A stretch of DNA of 64,000 nt, taken from Hoplostethus atlanticus (lineage: Eukaryota; Chordata; Actinopteri; Trachichthyiformes; Trachichthyidae). The DNA lies in contig JAXDDX010000002.1 in NCBI GenBank assembly GCA_034670405.1, positions 4,869,501 to 4,933,500 on the forward strand, read 5' to 3'. The position numbers were made by a program, and so were the translations under genes. Within the stretch, counting starts at the first letter, position 1. The number at the start of each line of letters is the position of its first letter. The notes beneath the pieces are model-generated. The model had not been told where the DNA came from and did not search any database. It was given only the letters and a program-made list of their open reading frames with translations. This document shows, piece by piece, positions 25,249 through 37,615 of this stretch.

Positions 25249-27430
25249 CCCCCTCCCTGTCTTCCTTCCAGACTGAGGAGATCATAGTAGATGAACCAAG
25301 AGGAAGGAACCAGTCTGTGCCTTTCACCCTGATCAGAGAGAAAGGGACATATGGGACTGTGACCATAAACTTTGAGGTGAGAGGTCAACGTACATAAAAC
25401 GGGCAGAGCCTCCACACCCTTCTCACAGCTGAGAGATAAAACAGGTTATGGTAGATTGTATGAAACACGTTAACAGAGGATTCTCTATATAAGAAATACT
25501 GAATGATGAACTTCAGGTAATGATCTTTTTCCATCAAGGATATGTAGCTATGTTATATGTTGGAAATGAACTCTGTATTATTGACAAATGGAAATACACA
25601 TAAGGAATCATGAACCTCAGCGGTGATTCCTTCCCGGTCAGATCTCCGGAGGTCCCAATCCTGCCATCGACGACCTTAGTCCAGACAGAGGCAACATCAC
25701 CATTCCCCCTGGGAAGGCTGTGGTGGTCTTCAGCATCCTCATCCAGGATGACCAGGTACTCCTCACTTATCTTTGTATCTTTGCAACTTAACATCCAGTA
25801 AAGCATATCATGACACATTTCTTTTAGATTGATTCTATCAAATGAAACAAAGAGTTTTTAAACTGCTGTCTCTGACGTGCTATTTGAGTGTGCTCTCCCT
25901 TCTTCGTGGTCCAGATCCCAGAGGATGATGAGGTGTTTTCAGTCAGGCTAACAGGTGCGGCAGGTGGGGCCCTCCTCAGCCCCAACCGCAGCAGCGTCCA
26001 ACTGAGGATCCGGCGTAACGACAGCCCGCTGCGGTTCTCCCAGTCTACTCTGGTAGTACCGGAGACCGCTGGAGTCGTTTCCCTCACCGTGACCCGTGGT
26101 CGGTTAACTGAGGACGGGCCACTGGTCGGCTCCTATGGCACAGAGGTTTTTCCCCTTGGTCTTTGTTTTTCAGATCTCAGTTAAATAAATAATGAAAGAA
26201 TGCAAGGCACAGCTTTTCTTTTACATATTTTGTTGAAGCAAAAACAATGATGATTATATATGATTCACTTAGGTTGCTGTGGATTACATGGTGGAAGCGG
26301 GCAGCGCCACACCAGCTGTGGACTTCCTCGACCTCCAGGTGGTTCGGACGGTTACATTCCCGCCGTTTGTCTACGAGGTCAGCCTGCGGTTTAACGTCAG
26401 TGACGACGAGGAACCAGAGATCGCAGAATCCTTCCGTCTGGTCCTGCTGGAGGAGACCATCAGAGGAGATGCTGTCCTAGTCCCGACCAGGCACTGTGCT
26501 GGTCACCATCGAGCCCAATGACAAGCCTCACGGCGTCCTGTCAATCAGCAGCAGCGCACTCATTCATCCAGTCAGCATCAATGAAGATCTGACACAGAGG
26601 TGAGGGACTTATTGTACCAACTCATGTATACACTGTCTAAAAGTGTTTTCTCCATAGTAGTAAACATGCAGAAGAATAAAAACAAGAAAAATCAATCTTC
26701 CTCCCTGGTTACCACAAGAGCTGGCATAGCAACCAATAAAACCATCCTTCACCAACCAGACTGCTTGGCTGCAACTACCTGTTATATAATGCATTACATC
26801 GCTGTGTAGTGTCAAGTTTCTCTCTGAAATATTGAGGGGGAAGAAAAAAAAACATTTCCAAGGTGATCATTTACCTCTTCTTCTATCCTCCTCCCAGATT
26901 TGATGGCATCACCATTGTAAGGAATGGAGGCAACTATGATGACGTGTCCGTCAACTGGACCATCAGCCGGAACGCCACTGACCACTCCCCGGTGACAGAC
27001 GACTTGAGCCCTGAGGCGGGGATGCTGAGGTTTGTTGCCGGTCAGATGAACGCCGTGCTGCCATTGCACATCGTGGCAGATGATCTACCGGAGGAGGCAG
27101 AGGCCTTCATTCTCAGACTGCTGCCTCATACTGTGACGGGAGGTGCGGAGGTCGACGAACCCATGGAGGTTGGTTTAGGGGAGACCACTGATGGGCAAAA
27201 AAATCATTTGGATTTGATTTCCTTTCCTGCAATGGCCTTTTATCTACTTTTGGTTTTGCTCTTAGATTTTCTGAGGAGAGAGAGAGAGAGAGAGAGAGAG
27301 GGAGATAGAGAGAGACAGAGACAGAGAGAGAGCAGGTCCACCCACAGTTTGTTGGGGAAGTCTGCGGTGAAGGGCTGCACTTGTGAGGGGACACATCTGG
27401 AGGAAGTGGTCGTGTGTGTGTGTGTGCATA

Positions 27431-27467
<37 letters not shown>

Positions 27468-27587
27468 CCTACTTTAAGGTACAGTAGCAAACTTGGCATA
27501 TAGTTCAGTAGACCCCTCTGTCTGTCACTTTGCTCCCTGGGTGTTCCCTTAATGTGGCTCAATCAAAATAAAGCGGAAACAGCAGGC

Positions 27588-27635
<48 letters not shown>

Positions 27636-30600
27636 GTGTGAATGTGTGGTTTTTAGAATGCGTGGGTGAGGGGGTGAGAGGTTTTTTTTATAGCTTCCAT
27701 CTTCATCCAAGCTTCTGCTCCTGGCTATGTGTGAAAGGAGTGGGCAGATCTAACTCTTGTTTATGTTAAAGGCATTAGATTAGACACGTATAAACTCTAC
27801 CTCGGTCACACACAAACACACAACCTCAGGTTGGGAGGTTCTGGGGTCTGTTTGCCATGTGTTTCGAAAGAGTTGGCTCAGCAGAAATTCCTTTAAGGAT
27901 TAGCAGATGACTTTTGCGGTAGTTAAGTGTCATTAATGATACAGTGTTAAGTGCCACTACTGATACCAATGATTAATCACACAGTCTGGACTGCAAATCG
28001 GCTCTTGTGAACTTGTGAACCTCAGGTCGGGTAACGCATTAGACACCCTTAGGTCCCAAGCAAAACGAGTCACAGTTAAAATGCTCATGAAAATGACTCT
28101 AGCAGACTTAGCACAGTTAATTAAAGAGGATGCCTCTCTAAAGTTAGCTCAGGGCTCTGTTTTACTACTCTCAGTCTGATATACTCTCTCCCTCGGCTCC
28201 CCTCCTCTCCTTCCTTCTCTTCTTCTTTCAGTTAAGCACACACGATTCACTTTCACAGTGAAATGCTGCATCGCATACGCAAAGACACAACCTCAGCAAC
28301 ACGATAAACAAAGTTGATGTAATGAGAGAATAGGAGAAAACGACAACAAAACACAAAAAAAGAGATTGACCTCAGTCTAATTGTCAGCCGCCTCTCTCCT
28401 CATGTGTTGTCCTCACTCTTCATTTTTAGACTCCGCAAGCAAAATACAGAGAATGTGTTTTAAATCATCCCCTCTCTTGCCTTTCTCTTGCCAATCTATT
28501 TCCACTCCTCCTGCCCTTCCCCTGGTCTTCCTCCGCTCCCTCCCCAGATGGTGTTCTACATCCAGGACAGTGACGACGTCTATGGGATGTTTCGGTTTCA
28601 CCCGGTAGAAGAGCAAAGCATCCAGAGCCAACCTGAGGGCCGTTTCCTGTCCCTCAGTTTCCTGCGAGAGGGGGGTACGCTGGGTGAGGTGTCTATGACC
28701 CTCACGGCCCTGTATATTCCCGCTGGGCCAATAGACCCGACCCTGGCCCGCGACCAGGTTCTGAATGTCAGCAGGCCCATTAGCGTGATGTTTTCCCACG
28801 GGCAGGAGCTGGCCAACCTCACCCTACCAATCAGGAATGACGCCTTTCTGCAGAATGGGGCTCATTTCCTCATACAGGTAACAGGGCTGGAAACAAAGGG
28901 CAAAGGGTAAGGGTCACATGTAATCTGGGAAACGGGACATTTTGCTTGTACCTGTAAAAAATACATTCTTTTGTATTTGCGCTTATGGCCAAATCAATGC
29001 CATCCAAAGTGTAAGTGCCTCATTGGCATGGGTGAATGGTTTGGACATGAGAGCTCAAGTCTGGCTTGTTGCTATGGGGATTGTCCAACTGTGCAAACGA
29101 ACAACATCACTTAAAAACAATCTAAAAGTACCAAAAGTGCCTGCTTCACATTCGGTGGCACTCTATCTGCGTCACACACTTAAATTCAAATGTCTTTTAA
29201 CACACCACAAACACACATGCAATGAAAAGAGGGTTGAGCGGTCATTGTAGATAGAGAGCCATTCATCACATCCACACAAGGGACAGAGCTGGAATTACCA
29301 AAAAGAAGAGACACGTCGTGGCAAGTGAACATGAGGGATGATAGAAGGCTAAAACACACCACCTGAAAGCAAAGTGCCACTCAGTGAACTGAAGACATTC
29401 CACTTCACAGTCTGTACTTGGCATTTTGTTTTCCGTGACTTTATTCCAAAACCTGAGTGCTCTGCTTTGAATTCCATTTCCAGACTGTTCCCCAACTATT
29501 TCAAATCAGATCCCCGTAATAGAAATCTGTACTCCAATTTCAATCCTACTGCTAACACATTGTACACATAGTAGACATTACATGAGTTACCACCTATTCC
29601 TTAGTTATCCTGCATGTGCCTTCTACTGAAGTCTCGTTCTGTCTCCCCAGTTGGATGCACTGGAGCTGGTCAATATCAGTCCCCTCATTCCCTCAATCAG
29701 CCCAAGGTTTGGGGGATCTCTCAATCTGACCCTGATTGTCACCCCAGACATCGCTAATGGGGAAATCGGCTTCACCAGTAACACCACAGTGGTGGTTTAT
29801 GAGCCAGAGGACACCAACACTAGCATGGTACGATGTAACCCCTGTTTTCACCAGTGGTACATGCTTGTCTTGTTAAATTGTTTATGCCCAACATGCTATA
29901 CTGTATACCCACTATATTGCCTGAAGTCATTCAGGAAATGTTATGTTGCCTCCTATCTTTTAAGTATCATTTTTTAAATATTGTGCTATCAGTCATTTTA
30001 TGAGCGTAGGTGTCACTTTTTTCAAATGGTGGAGATCTCATTTTGGAATTAAGCTCTTCACCTTTCATACACATTGATAAGTAGGCCATCGCTGTAAATG
30101 AAAAAGAGAATTTTCTCAGGTTGGGTATACGATAGAGCCTCCAATCACTGAAAATTCACCATGTGTGTTCCAACTTTATTCTGTGCTCAGAATGTAAAGT
30201 GTCTGTGTGTAGGTATAGGTGATTCATTCTCGTGACGTTTGGTGCAGGTGACCCTCCCGCTGAGGCGTGATGGGACAGATGGTCAGGCTGAGGTCTTCTG
30301 GAGTCTTCAGCCAATCGGAGCGAACCGTGAGGATGTAACCCCTGACGACCTGGAGCCTCTGAGTGGCTCTGTGGTCTTCCCCTCCGGGCAGAGCGATGCC
30401 TCCATCAACCTTACTATCATGGCTGATGACATCCCAGAGGTCAACGAGACCTTACTGCTGACTCTGGATAGGTAGAGATATTGCAACTCTTGGCAAGGTT
30501 CTGGTTGGCCAACATAGTCGTATTGAGTTTTGACCCCTCTGCTGTGCCCATACACATAACTGCAATACCTCCGACAATTACCCTTTAGGTGGTGTTAATA

Positions 30601-31230
30601 TTTCAGAATAAGCTTAGAGAGAGAGAGAGAGCAGAGTGATTTGAAGGGCTGAGTGAGTGCTGCCTCATCCCATCCCTTCTTCCCTTGTTTCCACCCTAAC
30701 TGTGTGTGAATGTGAGTGTGTGTGTGTGTGTTTGGGGGTGAGTTCATCTGCTAGTTCTGATGAGAACGGCGGCTCTCTCTCCCTCCCACCCCTCTCCTGC
30801 AGGGTGAAGACTGAGCGCTTTACAGTGTACTTCGGGTAAGTGGAGAGTAGAGTGAGTCTGGGCCCTTTGTGTGGCGTGAATCAGGACTTTGTTTTTTAGA
30901 GAAGGGCCCACTTCAGGACTTCTGGGGCCTTTGGTTGACGTGAGGATGAGGGGGTTTGGGGTGGGGCGGGGGTTTGGGGTGGGGCGGGGGTTTCTGTGGT
31001 GGTGTGAAATAGGGAACTAAAGGAGTGTGGTTGTGTGGAGTAAATGGGGAATCTTCTTTATGTGTTTTGCCCTAATTTAACTCGGCCTGATTGTGTACTC
31101 TTGTAAAGATGTCAGTGTTTGTATGCATGCAGTGCCTTGGCTGTGACTGTTTGTTTGGAGTGCTGCATTCTGTCCTCGCTTTGTCTCTAATTTACCCGTT
31201 ATGCGGTGCATGCTTGGCTCCCATTTTCTC

Positions 31231-31279
<49 letters not shown>

Positions 31280-31767
31280 TTACAGTGGCATACACATACA
31301 CATACACATATAAACACCCCTGTGGAGCGGTAGAGATGCTGGAGCAGCGTTGATTGACATGGTTAATAAGAGTGGTCTAAACAGCAGGACAGACTTCAGC
31401 ATATGGAAACAGTAATGAATGAGCATCACACGATGCAAGGAATGCACTGATGAAGGAGTTTAAAGATCAAGGTTAAGCTGTTTTGTCATATTGCATTGCC
31501 CGATGTTGGACGGAGCTCAAAACCTTTGGCACAAGAAGCCTCCATGTGAGCGCTTTCAACTACTGCACCATGTAGGCGACATTCATCTGCCGTATATGCC
31601 AAAACGAAGAACACTATGCCTCACGAAGTAGTGGATAATGTTGTAAAATAAAATTTACTTTCTGCATAAAATCTCTGCTCTCACTCTTTTTTTTCATTGT
31701 TCTAAAAGTACCTAATATCAATTTAGCAGTGATCAGTATCATCAGTCATCTCTAATGTTCTGTGTGT

Positions 31768-31820
<53 letters not shown>

Positions 31821-32619
31821 GCGTGCGTGCACCAGGAGTAATGTCGAGAATCAGATCCTGAAAACTGGCTTTACCACCAGAGAGGTTGTCATCATGGAGA
31901 ACGACGACCCCGGGGGAGTCTTTGACTTCTCCCCATTCTCTAGAGGTCCATGGGTCATCAATGTAAGTCAAAGCTGGAAATTCCAACCTAGCTAGCATCC
32001 TTATCCAAGTGTTTATCTGTGTACTTCTCTATCCAACAACGCATGATGTGAAAGGATAGTTACTGTACATCAAATCCAGTATATTGGTATTGTCTCTGAT
32101 ATCTGTGGTCCTGGTTATACAACCTTTCTACTTATCACTCCCAGGAAGGTGAGGCTGTGGAGCTGCGTGTGGTCAGGGCCCAGGGCCAGCTGCTGAAACA
32201 ACTGGTGCGCTACGCTGTCATGCCCTCGGGCAACGCTGAGTTCTACGGCGCTACGGGCATCCTGGAGTTCAAACCAGGGGAGAGGGAGGTGGTGGTGGCG
32301 CTGGTGGCATGGCCTGACGGGGTGCCTGAGGTAAGAACACGGTCAACGTGCTGTTGGCCTGTCATGTAGGATTACTTTGATAAAATATCAACTTCCTTCC
32401 AAAATAATAACAAAAAGGACATGATTATTCCACTAGGTGGTCAAGATACCCTGTGAGATAGATAGATACCCTCTAGTAGTTTACAATGAGGATGAACTAA
32501 CAGTAGCAGTGTTCAAAATGTTTCAATATCAGCTAGTTTATTTTTATAGCCCACTGTAAAGATTAGTAAATTAGTACTGTAAAGATTAGAAGAAGCCTGT
32601 TTTTAGTCAATGAAAACCT

Positions 32620-32669
<50 letters not shown>

Positions 32670-34783
32670 GCTGGATGAGACCTTCTCTGTGGTACTTAGC
32701 AGCCACAGCACTCCACCCAGTCGTCTAGGCAACCACAGGGAGGTCAACATCACAGTGCGGAAGAACGACGACCCCTTTGGGGTCATTGAGTTCATCCAAT
32801 CAGGACTGGCGGAGGCCATCAACGAGAGCAAAGGGAACGAGACACACCAGGGTACTTTGGAGTAGCGATGCTTCAGATAATACCAATTAATGCACTAGTT
32901 AATTGATTCAAAAATTGAACAGTTTGAGTCGTCCTATGTAATGAGTTTGTATTGTGTATGAACAGTTTTTTTACTAGTGAGTCATTGATCTGCTAAATAG
33001 ACAATCTTTGTCTGTTCTGATTCCCCATACAGCAGTGTACCCTGTAGTGAGGAACAGGGGTCAGTTCGGAAAGGTGTCAGTTTCCTGGGTCCTAGAGCCG
33101 GCCGAGTCCGGAGACGTCAGCCCCATCCAGGGAAACATCACCTTTGAGGAAGGGGAGTACCTGAAAAACCTCACTCTCTTCTCTGTACCCGATGAGGTAA
33201 AGCAAATACATAAAATACAGGCTGAACCAATTTAATCATCTTCTCAAAATCAAATGGAGTCAAAATCTGAGTTTGTTTTATGTTCCTAAAATCTCTTTCT
33301 TTCTTTTTGAATAAGATCCCGGAGGACATGGAGAATTTCACCATCACACTGTTAAATGCCACAGGTGGAGCGAGACTAGGAAACATACTCAACGCAAGTT
33401 TACAGATTAACAAGAACGATGACCCCATTTACTTTGCTGGTAAAGATTTTTCCCCTTTCAGTCCTTTCAGTCACCTTTCACATGTACTCTGTGGGAGTAA
33501 TCTGAATGGCCATGAAAGATATATTTTACAACTATCACCATTCATTCCCTCACTCTCTCTCTGTCTCTCTCCCTCCTCCCCTCTCTTACTTTGTCACTTT
33601 CTCTCCCTCCATATTCCCTTTCTCTTCCCTCCTCTCCTCAGAACCTGTGGTCGTCCGGCTTCAGGAGGGGGGCGTGGCCAACTTCACTGTTCTGAGGGCG
33701 GGGCGGGCAGACTTTGTTGCCACGGTGATGTACCGCGTGGAGTACGGTGACGCGTCCCCGGGTGACCTCACCATACTGAGTAACGACACGTTGCTGGTGT
33801 ATAATGTGGGTGAATGGATGAAGAACATCTCTGTGGCCGTGGAAGATGACAACATACCAGAGACCGATGAGCCGTTTTACATTGTTCTCTACAACGCCAC
33901 AGGTGGGTATTTCCTTTTAGTGGTTTAGTGGTTTAGTGGTGAATCAGCGGTTATGTCAGAATAAAAACTCAAAAAAAGCTGAAAGTCATTTGTACAATGT
34001 TCATATTTTACGATGGAGTTTATGATGGAGGAACCAGGCATCAATCACACCTCATCACCATCTGACTTCACTACCCCCCCTAGTGTTTCCTCTCTCCTCT
34101 CCTTGCCAGTTGTATCTGTACATAGGAGAGTGTCTGGGTTATTTAGCATTGACTGCGCTGACACTGAAAGCTCTCCTAATCCCAGTATTGTGTGCGAGAG
34201 ATGGGAATGAAAGACCGGTGGGCCTCAACAGGACCTTAATTACCGGACTCCAGACACAAAGACGGGCCACTCCGCTGGCCTCTCTCTGTTTACTGATTGA
34301 CATGGAGTAGAGTAGAGTCAGGGTTAGCCTCTGGTTTAAGCCAGGGGATTTTCCTTTATAGAGGGCTTGTGTTAGAAGTCAATAAGCCTCGTGTTAGAAG
34401 TCAATCAAACTCACACTGGGACCTTGACACTGTTTACCTTGTCTGTTTCATCGTGAATCATGTGCTTGTGCGAGCCTGTTCTGGTGATGGGAGCAGGTTG
34501 TTTTAGCTAAATATTCCTCACTAACTCGTTATTATATTTTTAGGAAAAAAATACTGTTTAAAATTACAGGTTGCGGGTGATTGAGGCCCCTGGCTTTGTT
34601 CATATTAGTTCCTCTGCTGAGAGACTATCTTTTTTAGACTCTTATTTTTTCATGAATATAGAGCTCTGTCCTCCTTGGCTTGGTTGCCATAGTTATGGTG
34701 TGCTATGTTAATGAGAACAGCCTCCCTCTATTGCATGATATTTAGCATGACAATAACAATGTGGCCTGCACAAACCATGCCAG

Positions 34784-34821
<38 letters not shown>

Positions 34822-37582
34822 CTCTGCCCATCTATACATATCTGTACACATGAACATCAGACTTGGTCCAGATTTAAGTTCTGGTGATCTTGAAGAAGGC
34901 ATTGTCATAGATGTTTTCTTTCTTTCAGATGTTTTCTTTTAACATCTGATTCTGTTCAACCAGTCGAGAAGTTTAAGTTTAGACGAAAACATCATGTTAT
35001 TTCGTCTCATGCCAGTCAGTGGCCAGTCAGTGGACATGAAGCGTTTTTTTTAATGTAAATTTACAACTATATGGTTCTATTTTTCTCATTGAGGTCACTG
35101 CTGTAAAAAAGATGAGAGGTACTTCTTTCGTTTTTTTTACCGACCCAGTATAATTATCCATACAAATAAAATGGGCCATAAATAAGAAGAGCATCCCATT
35201 TGCCAGTGCTTTGAGGATGCAGACCGCAAAGACAGTGACACAACATCAAGACGTAGGCCCAGATCTAACCCTTTTAATTGTGTTTGTGTGTGTGTGTGTG
35301 TACACAGGTGATGCTGTTGTGTATGGAGCGGACACAGCTACTGTGGTGATTGAGGCCAATGATGAAGCCAATGGGATTTTCTCCCTGGAAGCCACAGAGA
35401 AACCTGTGCACGAGGGCAGGACCAACAACTTCTAGTAAGGAAGTATTTTTCAATGGCTGTCTCCTTGGAGCTGAACGTTTTAATTTAGAACTTCTTCTAG
35501 GGTTTCATGGCTTTGACTCCATCCCTCACCATCATTGATGTACTGTAGATGACAGGATATGCTTTCTTATTCCCTGACAAGTTAATGAGTGGACAAGCAA
35601 TATTTATTTTCCTTACATGAAGCGTAGACTTTCCTCCATGTCTCCTCTACTCTATTAACTATTACTCCTCTCCTCTGTCCCAGTGTCCTGCGGGCTAGAG
35701 GCCATTTTGGTGATGTGACCGTGTTCTGGCGGCTGTATGCCAATGACTCAGTGACTCCCCTGGAGGAGAGCCAGGAGTTTACGAACACCTCCGGCTCCAT
35801 CACCTTCACCACGGGGCAAGAGACCAAGCCTATCGTCCTGGAGGCCATCTCAGATAAACTACCAGAGTTCATACGAGCTCTTTGTCCTCAGGCTGGTCAA
35901 CATCTCAGGTGAGTTCACGACAAAAGGGTTGTTCAGGGTAGAGAACTGACATGGAACTGGAAATGAAAAACTGAGATAACCACCACTTTGTTTAAGCAGA
36001 AACCGTTGTTTAACCTCTTCCTGCAACAACTCACCTCATCTTTCAGATTTCAGACCGAGACTTCTCCTTGAGCGAGACTTTCATTTTCTGGTTAAACAAA
36101 GGTCTATCTCTGTAGGGATCCTTTCCGTAATGTTGTCAGACACTTCCAGTAACAATCTGAGCCTGTCAGTGGCAAAAACAAGCACTTTTAGTGGATGTAC
36201 TTTGATTACGCGCACTTGCCCCTGCGGATTACATTGCAGCCATTGCAGCCTGTTTTCTGACTGCCGGCTGAGGCGATTTACCGGAGCAATTCCAAAACTT
36301 TTTGTACCTATTTTGGGGTATAAATGACTAATATGTACAAATAGAAAAATAAAAATACTGGAATTGCCCTTTTAATGTGTTAGAATGTGGTACAAAGACA
36401 TCCTATTTTCCTCTCAGTTACAAGTCAATAATGATGATTCCAAAAATGACATAGAAGGACATGTGTCATTTGTAATTTTGTTATACAATGCTTCAACTCA
36501 ACAGGTGGTTACCCAGGGGAAGGCGGACGACTCGCTGAGACGTCACTGAATGCGTCCGTCCTCATCCCTTTCAATGACGACCCATTTGGTGTGTTTGCCA
36601 TCGCTGGCGACAACCTGGACCAGGAAGTGGCCGAAGACGTACTATCAGAGGACGATATGTCTGATGTCACTTCCTTCACCATCCTCCGGCAGCAAGGCAC
36701 TTTTGGTGATGTGCGGGTTGCCTGGGAGATTGTTTCTGGCCGTTTCCCAGAGGGCCTTCCTCAGATGGATGACCTCCTCCTTCCTGCCTCCTTCCCAGAG
36801 GAGGTTGAGCTCAGGCCCCATGCCAGGAGACACCACTCTGGAACAGATGCATGGTTCTTCTCTGGCCTCCCTGGAGCCTATGGGACCATCTCCCCTGAGG
36901 ATGGGCCTGCTGCCCTGGGCAACTTCACTTTCTCTGCTTGGCTTGTGCCCAGGCCAGACACCAATGGCTTCATAGTATCCAAAGGAACCAGGAATGGGAC
37001 CTTTTATTATGGAGTGAAGGTCCACACCAATGAGTCGCATGTCACTGTGATGCTGTTCTATACAGTCTTAGGGTCAAACAATACCCAGGTGGCCCAGGCC
37101 ACCGCTGACAAGGTTTATGGAGGACAATGTGTGGCGACATGTCATCATTACAGTGGATGATGGGATTATTGAGTTCTTCTTGGATGGGAACCCCATGCCT
37201 GGAGGGCTGAAGAGCATCAAAGGAGAGGGCATCGCTGATGGTGAGCTGTTTTCTGAAAGCTTTTACAAAAACAAGACAATAACCAAAGTCACGGTTTGTG
37301 ATGATTTAACTGATGAAGCTGTGCCAACACTGAAAATTATAACTCTGAAACTCATTCAGTCAAAACTGTGTGACTCTCTACTGTGGTAGAGAGACATAAA
37401 TTAATTTTAGCTGTTATATCTTTATTAGGATGATGTCCCATGGTCTGTGTGTGTGTGTGTGTGTGTGTGTGTTTGTGAGACTGGGGCTGAGGGTACTGTC
37501 CTGTTCCTCTCCTTCCTCTATTATTATGGAGTGATAACCCACTTAAACTCCTTACACACATGTGAATGCGTGCACACACACA

Positions 37583-37615
<33 letters not shown>

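Larger units (their letters stand above)
23630..25271 (+). other. adgrv1 intron 3
   Basis: A 1.6-kb intron with two long CT tracts and a short GT run. I see no coding segment. Confidence 0.75.
30836..31835 (+). other. adgrv1 intron between candidate microexon and exon 12
   Basis: The interval holds the G-rich tandem, an AC microsatellite (31232-31273) and the GT tract before exon 12. I see nothing coding. Confidence 0.7.

Noticed and set aside
26863-27477. 204-codon frame on the plus strand
   Set aside because: This is exon 8 of adgrv1 read through into intron 8, with a tail of GA and GT repeats.
30657-30839. Independent small gene around 30.7-30.8 kb
   Set aside because: Its only supported part is the 33-nt segment with splice sites; the upstream codons are microsatellite-like.
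33916-33940. TTTAGTGG triple repeat as an interstitial telomere-like tract
   Set aside because: The unit is not TTAGGG and has only three copies; it is a chance short tandem in intron 17.
35431-35438. In-frame TAG at the end of adgrv1 exon 18 as a premature stop
   Set aside because: The G belongs to the donor GTAAGG. The codon is split TA|T and reads Tyr after splicing.
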